A stretch of 64,000 nucleotides of DNA from Microbacterium galbinum (GTDB lineage Bacteria > Actinomycetota > Actinomycetes > Actinomycetales > Microbacteriaceae). The stretch's first letter is position 1, and every line of letters starts with the position of its first letter. The stretch covers positions 2,447,630-2,511,629 of the forward strand of contig NZ_CP078077.1 of assembly GCF_023101185.1 (NCBI RefSeq), in the 5' to 3' direction. Position numbers and translations under genes: made by a program. A model generated the notes under the pieces. The model did not search any database, was not told the DNA's origin, and worked only from the letters and a program-made list of their open reading frames with translations. This document shows, piece after piece, positions 1-7,884 of this stretch.

Positions 1-189
1 GGACTCCCGGTGCTCGTGGTGCAGGGCACCGACGACCCGATCGCTCCGGTCGTCAACGGCGAGAAGCTGCAGGCCGTAGCCCCCGACCGCGTCAGCGTCG
101 TGGGCGTCGACGGCGGCGGATACCTCTTCCCGTTCACCCACATGGGGGCGACCTCCTGGGCGATCGAGGACTACCTCGACTGGGACTGA
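1..189 (+). CDS. Alpha/beta hydrolase, C-terminal fragment (cut by window edge)
   Basis: Only the last 62 residues are present; the frame is open from base 1. The fragment has the usual end of an alpha/beta hydrolase: a beta strand followed by QGTDDPI, where an Asp would be the acid residue, and FTHMG near the end, where His would complete the triad. The nucleophile and oxyanion region lie outside the window, so the substrate cannot be judged. An esterase, lipase or haloperoxidase-like enzyme would all fit. The next gene starts 25 bases downstream on the same strand. Confidence 0.6.
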   Translation, partial: GLPVLVVQGTDDPIAPVVNGEKLQAVAPDRVSVVGVDGGGYLFPFTHMGATSWAIEDYLDWD

Positions 190-214
190 CCTCTCGGGCT
201 GAGAGGATGGTCTG

Positions 215-1879
215 ATGACCGCCACCCTCGTCGCCCAGAACCTCTCCGGTGGGTACGGCCACCGCGTCCTCTTCGAGGGTGTCGACCTGACGGTCGCTCC
301 CGGCGACGTCATCGGCGTGGTGGGCGCGAACGGCGCCGGCAAGTCCACCCTCCTGCGCCTGCTCGCGGGGGCGGATGCTCCGATCGAGGGGAGCGTCGCG
401 CTCGCGCCGGCCGACGCCTTCGTCGGGTGGCTGCCGCAGGAGCACGAGCGCATCGCGGGCGAGACCGTCGCGGAGTACATCGCGCGTCGCACGGGCTGTG
501 CCGAAGCGACGAGACAGATGGATGCCGCGGCCGAGGCTCTCGGCGATCCCTCGCTCGCGGCCCCCGGTGTCGACCCGGCCGATGCCTATTCGACCGCTCT
601 CGACCGTTGGCTCGCGAGCGGGGCGGCCGACCTCGACGAACGTCTGCCGGCGGTGCTGGCCGATCTCGGGTCGTCGAGCGGCGGCGCGCTGACCCCCGAA
701 TCGATGATGACGGCGCTCTCTGGCGGCCAGGCGGCGCGGGTCGGTCTGGCGGCGCTGCTGCTCTCGAGGTTCGACGTCGTGCTGCTCGACGAGCCCACGA
801 ACGACCTCGATCTCGACGGCCTGGATCGGTTGGAGGCGTTCGTGCGAGGTCTCCGCGGCGGCGTGGTGCTGGTCAGCCACGACCGCGAGTTCTTGGCGCG
901 CAGCGTGACGAAGGTGCTCGAGCTCGACCTCGCGCAGGGGACCAACCGCCTCTACGGCGGCGGGTACGACGCGTTCATCGAGGAGCGCGCGACGGTCAAG
1001 CGACATCTGCGCGAGCAGTACGACGAGTTCGCCGAGAAGAAGGCCGATCTGGTCGCCCGGGCGCGGACGCAGCGCGAGTGGTCGAGCCAGGGCGTGCGCA
1101 ACGCCATGAAGAAGTCTCCCGACAACGACAAGATCAAGCGCAAGGCGTCTATGGAGTCGAGCGAGAAGCAGGCTCAGAAGGTGCGCCAGATGGAGAGCCG
1201 CATCGCGCGCCTCGACGAGGTCGAGGAGCCCCGTAAGGAGTGGAAGCTCGAGTTCACGATCGGGTCCGCACCGCGCTCCAGCACCGTCGTGTCGACGCTG
1301 AACGGGGTGGTCGTGCGACAGGGGGCCTTCACGCTCGGACCGGTGACGCTCCAGGTCGACGCGGGCGACCGCATCGGGATCACGGGTCTGAACGGTGCGG
1401 GAAAGTCGACGCTTCTGCGAACCCTTCTCGGCACGCGCAGCCCCGACGAGGGGAGCGCGAGCCTCGGCAGCAGCGTGCAGATCGGCGAGATCGACCAGGC
1501 GCGCTCCCTCCTCGTCGGCGACGCGGCGCTCGCGGATGCCTTCGAACTGCTCGTGCCCGAGATGGCGTCGGCCGACGTGCGCACGCTGCTCGCCAAGTTC
1601 GGGCTCAAGGCCGACCACGTCACTCGGCCGGTCGATGGGCTGTCTCCGGGGGAGCGCACCCGCGCGGCGCTCGCGCTGCTGCAGGCACGCGGTGTGAACC
1701 TGCTCGTGCTCGACGAGCCGACGAACCACCTGGATCTGCCGGCGATCGAGCAGCTCGAACAGGCCCTCGAGTCGTACACGGGCACGCTGCTGCTCGTCAC
1801 GCACGATCGGCGGATGCTCGACGCCGTCGAGACGAACCGGCGCTGGAACGTCACCGACGGGTACGTCGCCGAACTCTGA
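215..1879 (+). CDS. ABC-F family ATPase (ribosome-associated type)
   Basis: A 554-residue protein with two ATP-binding cassettes and no membrane segments, the ABC-F layout. The first Walker A (GANGAGKST) is at residues 37-45, followed by LSGGQ and the Walker B LLDEPTNDLD. The second Walker A (GLNGAGKST) is near residue 391, with a degenerate signature (LSPGERTR) and LLVLDEPTNHLD. Between them lies a charged, Lys/Arg-rich linker (about residues 255-340), the P-site tRNA-interacting domain of this family. ABC-F proteins act on the ribosome in translation or protect it from antibiotics; which applies here cannot be told. The ATG has a purine-rich GAGAGGA upstream. Confidence 0.9.
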   Translation: MTATLVAQNLSGGYGHRVLFEGVDLTVAPGDVIGVVGANGAGKSTLLRLLAGADAPIEGSVALAPADAFVGWLPQEHERIAGETVAEYIARRTGCAEATRQMDAAAEALGDPSLAAPGVDPADAYSTALDRWLASGAADLDERLPAVLADLGSSSGGALTPESMMTALSGGQAARVGLAALLLSRFDVVLLDEPTNDLDLDGLDRLEAFVRGLRGGVVLVSHDREFLARSVTKVLELDLAQGTNRLYGGGYDAFIEERATVKRHLREQYDEFAEKKADLVARARTQREWSSQGVRNAMKKSPDNDKIKRKASMESSEKQAQKVRQMESRIARLDEVEEPRKEWKLEFTIGSAPRSSTVVSTLNGVVVRQGAFTLGPVTLQVDAGDRIGITGLNGAGKSTLLRTLLGTRSPDEGSASLGSSVQIGEIDQARSLLVGDAALADAFELLVPEMASADVRTLLAKFGLKADHVTRPVDGLSPGERTRAALALLQARGVNLLVLDEPTNHLDLPAIEQLEQALESYTGTLLLVTHDRRMLDAVETNRRWNVTDGYVAEL

Positions 1880-1882
1880 GCG

Positions 1883-2227
1883 TCAGCGCCCCTGACGCTT
1901 CTTATAGGGCTTGGGCTGGCCCTTCACGATCGGGGCTCTGCCTTTGCCCTTCGACGCCTTGGCCTTGCCGCCCGCCGGGGCGACGTTCTTCGGGGCGGGC
2001 GGGGGCGCAGCAGCGACGGCGGCCTGCGCCTCGACGAGGAAGAGTTCGCCGACGTGGGTGAGTCGCGGCGTGCCCTCGCGATTGATCAGCGCGTGCCCGA
2101 CCTCTTCCTCGAGTTTGTCGAGCGACGTGTAGAGCGAGGCGAGGGGGATGCCGAGCGATTCCGCGGCACGCGGGAAGTGGAGCGTCTCGGCGAGGACGAC
2201 GTAACGGCGCAGGAGGGCGATCTTCAT
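1883..2227 (-). CDS. LysR-type HTH mini-protein with basic tail
   Basis: 114 residues. Residues 1-60 form a LysR-family winged helix-turn-helix start (MKIALLRRYVVLAETLHFPRAAESLGIPLASLYTSL would be its helices in sequence order), but the roughly 230-residue effector domain of normal LysR proteins is absent. After an Ala/Pro stretch (about 70-85) the protein ends in a Lys/Arg/Gly-rich tail (KAKASKGKGRAPIVKG). No frameshift remnant of an effector domain is visible, because the stop lies 3 bases from the ABC-F gene. It probably binds DNA without a classical small-molecule sensor. Function unknown. Confidence 0.75.
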   Translation of the reverse strand: MKIALLRRYVVLAETLHFPRAAESLGIPLASLYTSLDKLEEEVGHALINREGTPRLTHVGELFLVEAQAAVAAAPPPAPKNVAPAGGKAKASKGKGRAPIVKGQPKPYKKRQGR

Positions 2228-2293
2228 GGTGGTGCCTTCGGGTCCGCGGCGATCGCGGCTCTGCTCCCAACCTACGGGATCGGCCGGACACAG

Positions 2294-2327
2294 CGGATGC
2301 CGCGGCTCTGGTGAGCCGCGGCATCCG
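2294..2327 (-). terminator. Hairpin terminator after the HesB-like gene
   Basis: A perfect 15-bp stem (arms 2294-2308 and 2313-2327) with a 4-base TGGT loop, 11 bases beyond the stop codon at 2339. There is no clear U-run, so termination strength is uncertain. Confidence 0.6.
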
Positions 2328-2338
2328 AAGTCTGTGGG

Positions 2339-2638
2339 TCAGGCGACCTGGGGCAGGACCGCGAACGACACGGCCCCCTCATCGTCGACGCCCGCGTCGA
2401 GGATCTTGTCGTCGAGGGCGACGGCGGCGGTCTCATCGAGGAACAGACGCGTTCCCGAGATCTCGACCACCTGGTCCTGCGGCTCGGGATCGGTCGTCAC
2501 CAGCACGGCCAGGCGGGACTCGCCGCTGGGGCCCTGGGCCTCGGTGGAGTGGATGCGGAGGCCGGCATCCGGAGCTTCGCTCTGGCGGCTCACGAGGGTG
2601 GTGACGATGGCGGAGGCGTTATCGGTGAGGGTGAGCAC
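2339..2638 (-). CDS. HesB/IscA-like protein lacking the Fe-S cysteines
   Basis: A 99-residue protein starting at GTG with a good AAGGAGAG ribosome site. Fold pattern and length (LTLTDNASAIVTTLV..., then a LAVLVTTDPEPQDQVVEISGTRLFLDETAAVAL core) match the HesB/IscA-like family of actinobacteria. It has no cysteine at all, whereas true A-type Fe-S carriers need three. It therefore cannot bind a cluster in the usual way and the HesB name reflects fold only. It stands alone with its own terminator. Role unknown. Confidence 0.7.
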   Translation of the reverse strand: MLTLTDNASAIVTTLVSRQSEAPDAGLRIHSTEAQGPSGESRLAVLVTTDPEPQDQVVEISGTRLFLDETAAVALDDKILDAGVDDEGAVSFAVLPQVA

Positions 2639-2745
2639 GAGACTCTCCTTCCGGTTGGGGCACGCCGCGGTCGCGACGTGTCCGGGCCACGATGCCGAAA
2701 CGGGGACGCGCTTTCAACCTCGACGCGCCGGTTCGGAGGAACCTC

Positions 2746-3252
2746 TCACCTGGGCAACAGCTTTCGCAGGAACACCTGCTCGGTCCCGTCCCCGTCGGGG
2801 ATCCTCTCGCTCTCCACGTAGCCGCACGCCTCGTACAGGCGGATGTTCGCCTCGCTCAGGCTGCCGGTGAACAGTTCGGCCTCCGGGGCCGCCGATGCCT
2901 GCTCGGCTGCTTCCAGGAGCGCCCGTCCGATTCCCTCCCCCTGCATATCGGGGGCGATCGCGATCCGTCCGATCAGGAGGAGGTCGGTGCCGTCTCGGAA
3001 CCGGATCGCACCGACCACCCGACCGTCGAGACGGGCGGCGAAACCCTCGCCCGCGGCGAGTTCCGCGCGCATTTCGTCGAGGGTCTGCGTCAGCGGCGGC
3101 ATGTCGGCGCTGCCGTAGATCTGCGCCTCCGAGACGAACGCGGCGCGCTGAATCGTGAGCACTTCACCGGCGTCCTCCTGCCGAAGAGGGGAGATCTCGA
3201 GGGTCGGGCCCTCGTGCGGATGATTCTGCGATGTCTTCTCTCGTGCGGTCAC
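2746..3252 (-). CDS. GNAT family N-acetyltransferase
   Basis: A single GNAT domain with the acetyl-CoA binding loop QGEGIGRALLEAAEQ and the C-terminal strand NIRLYEACGYVESER. The substrate is not identifiable. The start is uncertain: I chose the GTG at 3252 (168 residues, reading VTAREKTSQ), because GAACGT lies six bases upstream. A TTG at 3288 would add twelve residues. The domain proper only begins at TLEISPLR. The gene is divergent from dps, sharing about 90 bases of control region. Confidence 0.8.
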   Translation of the reverse strand: MTAREKTSQNHPHEGPTLEISPLRQEDAGEVLTIQRAAFVSEAQIYGSADMPPLTQTLDEMRAELAAGEGFAARLDGRVVGAIRFRDGTDLLLIGRIAIAPDMQGEGIGRALLEAAEQASAAPEAELFTGSLSEANIRLYEACGYVESERIPDGDGTEQVFLRKLLPR

Positions 3253-3310
3253 CTGCCTACGTTCGGTGTTGCCGTGCCGGGGTGTCAACCCCCTCGGAAA
3301 GGCGGATGGT

Positions 3311-3323
3311 GAACGATACGTTC
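3311..3323. promoter_or_regulatory. Inverted repeat upstream of dps
   Basis: GAACG-ATA-CGTTC is a perfect 5-bp inverted repeat 20 bases before the dps start codon and just before its ribosome site. It sits where a promoter or operator would be, between the divergent GNAT and dps genes. The binding protein is unknown. Confidence 0.35.
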
Positions 3324-3342
3324 GCCTTCAGGAGGTCAGAAA

Positions 3343-3897
3343 ATGGCAAGCAAGACCACGTCCACGTCGGCCGCGAAGAAGACCGGCACGAGTAAGCGCG
3401 GCGCGAAGACGACGCGCACCCAGAACGCGGAGAAGGGCTTCACCGCCTCGTCGACGCTGGCGGCGAATCTGCAGGCCGTGCTCGTCGATCTGCTCGAACT
3501 CTCCCTGCAGGGGAAGCAGGCGCACTGGAACGTCGTCGGTCGGAACTTCCGCGACATGCACCGCCAGCTCGACGAGATCATCGACGACGCCCGAGCATTC
3601 AGCGACACGATCGCCGAGCGCATGCGTGCACTGCACGCCGTGCCGGACGGCCGGAGCGCCACGATCGCCGCAGCGACCTCGCTCCCGGAGTTCCCGGCGG
3701 GAGAGGTGTCGACCACCGAGACGGTCGACCTCATCACCGAGCGCCTCGAGGCCACGGTCGGCACGCTGCGCGATGTGCACGATGCCGTCGACGACGAGGA
3801 CCCGACCTCCGCAGATCTTCTCCACGCCATCATCGAACGCCTCGAGCAGTTCGCGTGGATGGTGAGTGCGGAGAACCGAGAGCCGGCGGGGCGCTGA
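3343..3897 (+). CDS. dps: Dps DNA-binding ferritin-like protein with basic N-terminal tail
   Basis: 184 residues; preceded by an AGGAGGT ribosome site (3330-3336). Residues about 33-180 form the Dps four-helix domain. The ferroxidase motif is seen in KQAHWNVVGRNFRDMHRQLDEIIDDARAFSDTIAERM, which carries the His and Asp/Glu ligands shared between subunits. Residues 1-32 form a Lys/Arg/Thr/Ser-rich flexible tail, the element that lets Dps bind and compact DNA. Dps dodecamers oxidise and store iron and protect DNA from peroxide and starvation. Confidence 0.92.
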   Translation: MASKTTSTSAAKKTGTSKRGAKTTRTQNAEKGFTASSTLAANLQAVLVDLLELSLQGKQAHWNVVGRNFRDMHRQLDEIIDDARAFSDTIAERMRALHAVPDGRSATIAAATSLPEFPAGEVSTTETVDLITERLEATVGTLRDVHDAVDDEDPTSADLLHAIIERLEQFAWMVSAENREPAGR

Positions 3898-3954
3898 AGG
3901 GAGCGATCCGCACGGCCGCGCGTCAGGGGAGCGGCGCGTCGGGGTGCGGTCGGG

Positions 3955-4467
3955 TCAGTCCTTCGGGCTGTCGCCCGGCCGCACCGAGTTGCGGATGATG
4001 CGCGGGAGAACGACCCACAGGGCACCGACCGCGACGACCGCGGCGACGAGGGCGATGAGACCCGCGGTGCGATTCACAGTGAAGTCGACGATGAGAGTGG
4101 TCACCCCGATCGTCAGCGCTCCGATGACGAGGAGATCGATCTTCACGATGCGCGCGGCGATGTGCACGAGTTCGGGTTTGCGCCGTCGGCCGAAGAAAGC
4201 GCGGTGCATCCCCACCGGCGCGAGGGCGAGGATCGTGGCGATCGCGGCCAGTGCCACCAGCACGACGTACAGATCGCGCTGCAGCTCGTCCATGTCGGTG
4301 AAGCGCGGCTGGAAGGCGACGGCGAGCAGGAATCCCGTGAGGATCTGCGTGCCGGTCTGCATCACCCGCAGTTCCTGCAGCAACTCGTCCCAGTTGCGAT
4401 CGGCCCGCTCGTTGGGGGTCTCGTCGCGACCGTCGGCACGGTCGTCGAACTCGGACTTAGCACTCAT
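3955..4467 (-). CDS. DUF6328 family integral membrane protein
   Basis: 170 residues from the ATG at 4467 (MSAKSEFDDRADG). An acidic cytoplasmic start is followed by NWDELLQELRVMQTGTQILTGFLLAVAFQPRF, the hallmark stretch of DUF6328 proteins, then four hydrophobic segments and a basic end. No function is known for the family. It is convergent with dps, and the 57-base gap holds no clear terminator. Confidence 0.8.
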   Translation of the reverse strand: MSAKSEFDDRADGRDETPNERADRNWDELLQELRVMQTGTQILTGFLLAVAFQPRFTDMDELQRDLYVVLVALAAIATILALAPVGMHRAFFGRRRKPELVHIAARIVKIDLLVIGALTIGVTTLIVDFTVNRTAGLIALVAAVVAVGALWVVLPRIIRNSVRPGDSPKD

Positions 4468-4532
4468 GGACTCAGTCTGTCGACTGGGTCGGATGCCTGT
4501 CCAGACGCTTGACCGGAGGGGAGAATGACCGC

Positions 4533-4739
4533 ATGACTCTTCCACCGATCCGCGACTGGTGGCCGCAGCTCTCGATCGACGCGCGACGCACCCTCCTCGA
4601 CGGTGACCTCCCTCACCTCACCGACGCCGTGCGCGAGGAGATCCGCGAGATCACCGGTGCGGTGGTCGGCATGCAGGAGACGCTGTCGGACGAGGACCTC
4701 GACTATGCGCGCGCCGAGGTCGAGGCATCCGGGGAGTGA
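4533..4739 (+). CDS. Small acidic hypothetical protein
   Basis: 68 residues (MTLPPIRDWWPQLSIDARRTLLD...). It is acidic and helical with no cysteines, signal or membrane segment. The ATG at 4533 follows GGAGGGGAGA and sits six bases after GAGAAT, so either a Shine-Dalgarno or leaderless start is possible. It is divergent from the DUF6328 gene (65 bases apart). I do not recognise a family. Confidence 0.65.
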   Translation: MTLPPIRDWWPQLSIDARRTLLDGDLPHLTDAVREEIREITGAVVGMQETLSDEDLDYARAEVEASGE

Positions 4740-4743
4740 TTCC

Positions 4744-5334
4744 TCAGCCGATGGGCGTATCGGTCGGCTGCTCCTCGCGCAGGCGCGGTTCGGTGCGGCG
4801 TTCGGGGCGCACGCCCGCCTTGTCAGCGTAGAAGGCGCGGATGCGGTCCATGTCGGAGCGCACGTCGCCGGTGACCTCGATCGTCGGACCGAGCCCCGTC
4901 GTCATGGTCGTTCGGTCGACGAAACCGAGTGTCAGCGGCATCCCGGTCTCGGTCGCGATGCGGTAGAAACCCGACTTCCAGAAGTCGTTGCCCCCGCGCG
5001 TGCCGTCCGGGGTGATGACGAGACCGAAGACCTCGCCCGCATGCACCTGGCCGACGACGTCGGACACGACCCGCCCCGGGTTCTCGCGATCGACGGGGAC
5101 ACCGCCGAGTCGTCGCATGATCGGGCCTTTCCAGCCGCGGAAGAGGCTCTTCTTGCCGAGCCAGTGCACGTCGATCCCGAGCCGCCAGGCGATCGCGAGC
5201 ATGAGGACGAAGTCCCAGTTCGAGGTGTGCGGTGCTCCGATGAGGATCGTGGGCCGCGTGGGGACGGCGTCGTGCCCGACGAGCGTCCAACGGCTGAGGG
5301 CCCAGAAGAGGCGGGCTATCGAACGCGTGATCAT
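4744..5334 (-). CDS. PlsC-like 1-acyl-glycerol-phosphate acyltransferase
   Basis: 196 residues from the ATG at 5334, the only in-frame start next to a GGAGAG site. It shows the acyltransferase block I HX4D (PHTSNWDF, His and Asp), the block with GPIMRRLGGVPVDREN, and TPDGTRGG. These match the LPLAT family that acylates lysophosphatidic acid or related lipids at the membrane. It is shorter than PlsC and closer to the small lysophospholipid acyltransferase-like group. The acyl acceptor is not certain. Confidence 0.8.
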   Translation of the reverse strand: MITRSIARLFWALSRWTLVGHDAVPTRPTILIGAPHTSNWDFVLMLAIAWRLGIDVHWLGKKSLFRGWKGPIMRRLGGVPVDRENPGRVVSDVVGQVHAGEVFGLVITPDGTRGGNDFWKSGFYRIATETGMPLTLGFVDRTTMTTGLGPTIEVTGDVRSDMDRIRAFYADKAGVRPERRTEPRLREEQPTDTPIG

Positions 5335-5356
5335 CTCTCCACCGTAGGGGGAGCGG

Positions 5357-5962
5357 CTATCCGTCCGCTGGCGACGAGGATTCCTCGGAGTCGCCGGCGA
5401 GGCGGATGAGAGCGGCCGCCGTACCCGGGGGAAGCCCCGGCACGGCGTCGACGGGCACTGCGAGCGCCTGCAGCGCGCGACTGAAGTAGTTGCGCAGAGA
5501 CGCCGCGAGCGTGATGTCGACGATCTGCCGATCGGTGAACCCGAGATCGCGCAGCTCCTGCGAATCCGCATCCGTCATCTCCCGGGGTGTGGTCGACAGG
5601 CGGGCCGAATAGCGCACGACCGCCCGCTCGGCCGGGCCGAATCCGCGATCGTCGTGAGCCGTGAACGCCGCCAGGCCGGCCTCGTCGAGCACCCCGACGG
5701 CGAGAGCGCGTCGACCGTGCGCCAGCAGACAGTGCGTCGAACCGATCGCGCGTGCGGCGCCGAGGGTCGCAGCCTCGTAGACCCGCACGCCGATCGACGG
5801 CACGACGGCCCGTATCAGCTCTTCGAAGGCGGCGTGCGCCTCGGGATTGATCGCCATCGCCTGGGTGTGGACGTAGACGAATCCGTCTTCGGCGATGTCG
5901 TCGGCGTACATCTCGGCGGCGTGCCCCACCACGGATGCCGCATCCGGGGGAGTGATGATCAT
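5357..5962 (-). CDS. Carboxymuconolactone decarboxylase / AhpD-like protein
   Basis: 201 residues, all-helical. The AhpD/CMD core includes RVYEAATLGAARAIGSTHCLLAHGRRA and a second block ERAVVRYSARLSTTPREMTDADSQELRDLGFTDRQIVDIT. Only one cysteine (STHCLLAHG) stands at the place where AhpD has CXXC, so a classical disulfide peroxidase partner reaction is doubtful. Many annotated AhpD-like or peroxidase-related proteins share this pattern. An AAGGAG ribosome site precedes the ATG. Confidence 0.8.
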   Translation of the reverse strand: MIITPPDAASVVGHAAEMYADDIAEDGFVYVHTQAMAINPEAHAAFEELIRAVVPSIGVRVYEAATLGAARAIGSTHCLLAHGRRALAVGVLDEAGLAAFTAHDDRGFGPAERAVVRYSARLSTTPREMTDADSQELRDLGFTDRQIVDITLAASLRNYFSRALQALAVPVDAVPGLPPGTAAALIRLAGDSEESSSPADG

Positions 5963-6060
5963 CGCTGCTCCTTCGCCTCGGCTCTCGTGTCCACAGCGAA
6001 CGTTACGCCGCGCGGGCGCGACGCAACACCCGGATCGACGCCGCTGCCTCAGGACAGGCG

Positions 6061-6066
6061 TACGAT
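6061..6066 (+). promoter_or_regulatory. -10 box of a leaderless promoter
   Basis: TACGAT lies exactly six bases before the ATG at 6073, so transcription would begin at the start codon. Confidence 0.55.
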
Positions 6067-6072
6067 CGAGGG

Positions 6073-6222
6073 ATGACCGATCAGCAGGGAGACACCACCG
6101 AGCAGGACGCCGCCCTCGGGCTGGCCCCTCTGCCCGGAACCCTCAACCTTCTTGACGGGGAAGCCGCGGGCGTCTGCAGCGGCGGCGTCTGCCACTTCCC
6201 CGCTCCGAAGAAGACGGGATAA
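6073..6222 (+). CDS. 49-residue small protein with a CSGGVCHFP motif
   Basis: Begins MTDQQGDTTEQ and ends KKTG. An acidic, polar first third is followed by LGLAPLPGTLNLLDGEAAG and then C-S-G-G-V-C-H-F-P, so two cysteines and a His lie within seven residues near the C-terminus. There is no signal peptide or membrane segment. Support for the gene: a -10 box TACGAT six bases upstream, CGAGGG as a possible ribosome site, Asp/Glu-rich codons of the local GC style, and a clean convergent layout with the MFS gene 23 bases on. The Cys pair could bind a metal or form a disulfide. I do not know a characterised relative. Confidence 0.65.
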   Translation: MTDQQGDTTEQDAALGLAPLPGTLNLLDGEAAGVCSGGVCHFPAPKKTG

Positions 6223-6245
6223 GCGCCAGACGCCGCCATGCGGCG

Positions 6246-7724
6246 TCAGTGTCCGCCGTGGAACTCTCCGCCGGCGTCGTCGGCCGGCTTCCGGACGAAC
6301 GGGCTCAGCGCCACGGCCGCGAGCGAGATGATGGCCGCGATCAGGAACGCCATGCGCGCGCCCGGTGCACCGGCCAGTGCGGTCGAGAGACCCTGCTCTT
6401 CACCTGAGTGCAGGATCGCGGAGTAGGTGACGAGCAGCACGGCGACACCGGCAGCCCCCGCCACCTGCTGCATGGTGTTGAGCACGGCCGAGCCGTGCGA
6501 GTAGAGCGAACGCTGCAGTGAACCGAGCGATGCCGAGAACAGAGGCGTGAACGACATCGCGAGGCCGACCGACATCACGGCCTGCACGATCACCAGCACC
6601 CACCACTCGGTGTGCTCGCTGACGGTCGAGTAGAAGAACAGCGCGGCAGAGACCAGGATCGTGCCGGGGATCAGCAGCGGGCGCGTGCCGCGCGCGTCGT
6701 ACACGCGACCCATGATCGGGCCGAGCAGACCCATCAGCACCGAACCGGGGAGCAGGATGAGGCCCGCGGAGAAGGACTCGAGTCCGACGACGTTCTGCAG
6801 GTACTGCGGGAGCAGCGTGAGCGTTCCGAACATCGACAGCGCGAGGATCGACATGATGATCACCGAGAAGGTGAAGTTCGTCGAACGGAAGACGCGCAGG
6901 TCGAGCAGCGCGTCGTCGACGCGCTGGAGCACGAGCTGACGCCAGACGAACAGCCCGAGCGAGACGACGCCCACGACGAGCGCGATGACGCCCGTTGTCG
7001 CGCCGGCTCCGGCGCCCTCGCCGCCGAGCTGGCTGATGCCGAACACGATTCCGCCGAAGCCGAGAGCGGCGAGCGGGATGGAGACCACGTCGAGGGGCAT
7101 ACGGCGCGTCTCGCCGAGGTTCGTCATCCAGCGGATGCCCATGGCGAGGGCGATCAGGGCGATCGGAAGGATGATCGCGAACAGCGCGCGCCAGTTGAAC
7201 ACCTCGAGCACGGCGCCCGCGAGCACGGGGCCCGTCGCGGGAGCGAGGGAGATCACCATGCCGACGCGACCCATCATGCGCCCGCGCGACTGCGGGGGCA
7301 CGACGTTCATGATCGTCGTCATGAGCAGCGGCATCATGATTCCCGTGCCGACGGCCTGGATCACGCGGCCGACGAGCAGCACGGCGAAACCGGGGGCGAT
7401 CAGCGACACCAGGGTGCCGAGCGAGAACGAGATCATCGCGGCGATGAACACCTGACGAGTCGTGAAGCGCTGCAGGATGAACCCGGTCGTCGGGATCACG
7501 ACGGCCATGGTGAGCATGAAGGCGCTGGTGAGCCACTGACCGAGCTCGGGCGGGATGCCGAGGTCGGTGTTGAGGTGGGGGATCGCGATCCCCATGGTGG
7601 TCTCGTTGAGGATCGCCACGAACGCGGCGACCAGGAGCAGCCAGATCACCCGCATGTCGGAACGCGCGATCGTCCCGTCGGCGGGAGCGGTGGTCGGGAT
7701 CGACCCGGTGTCGACGGCAGACAT
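6246..7724 (-). CDS. MFS drug-efflux transporter, DHA2 (EmrB/QacA) type
   Basis: 492 residues from the ATG at 7724, preceded by GGAGG. About 14 hydrophobic helices fit the DHA2 group of proton-driven multidrug exporters. Characteristic stretches are LNETTMGIAIPHLNTDLG in helix 1, QWLTSAFMLTMAVVIPTTGFI in helix 2 and motif C-like GPVLAGAVLE in helix 5. The C-terminus ends with a short His-containing cytoplasmic tail (GGEFHGGH). It is divergent from the ABC exporter gene, so the two export genes share a 160-base control region. Confidence 0.88.
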   Translation of the reverse strand: MSAVDTGSIPTTAPADGTIARSDMRVIWLLLVAAFVAILNETTMGIAIPHLNTDLGIPPELGQWLTSAFMLTMAVVIPTTGFILQRFTTRQVFIAAMISFSLGTLVSLIAPGFAVLLVGRVIQAVGTGIMMPLLMTTIMNVVPPQSRGRMMGRVGMVISLAPATGPVLAGAVLEVFNWRALFAIILPIALIALAMGIRWMTNLGETRRMPLDVVSIPLAALGFGGIVFGISQLGGEGAGAGATTGVIALVVGVVSLGLFVWRQLVLQRVDDALLDLRVFRSTNFTFSVIIMSILALSMFGTLTLLPQYLQNVVGLESFSAGLILLPGSVLMGLLGPIMGRVYDARGTRPLLIPGTILVSAALFFYSTVSEHTEWWVLVIVQAVMSVGLAMSFTPLFSASLGSLQRSLYSHGSAVLNTMQQVAGAAGVAVLLVTYSAILHSGEEQGLSTALAGAPGARMAFLIAAIISLAAVALSPFVRKPADDAGGEFHGGH

Positions 7725-7872
7725 ACGGCCTCCAGGGCACAGGAAAGAGAGAGAACGGTGCGCGAGTGCGCCAGGATCATTCAGCGTAACCACAGGATCG
7801 GACATTTCATTCCGAGCCGGCGATATATCTGCTGAGGGCGGATGCCGCGACCCCGATGTCCCCACCGCTGGC

Positions 7873-7878
7873 TACGCT
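7873..7878 (+). promoter_or_regulatory. -10 box of a leaderless promoter
   Basis: TACGCT with a six-base gap to the ATG at 7885. Confidence 0.55.
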
Positions 7879-7884
7879 GACCTC

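Noticed and set aside
215..220. Leaderless start for the ABC-F gene (GAGGAT six bases before the ATG)
   Set aside because: The same bases form a purine-rich Shine-Dalgarno site, so the pattern is not diagnostic; the methyltransferase gene at 51996 was left out of the count for the same reason.
6073..6222. Mycofactocin-type or other RiPP precursor
   Set aside because: No radical SAM or other maturation enzyme gene is nearby, and the C-terminus differs from known precursors.
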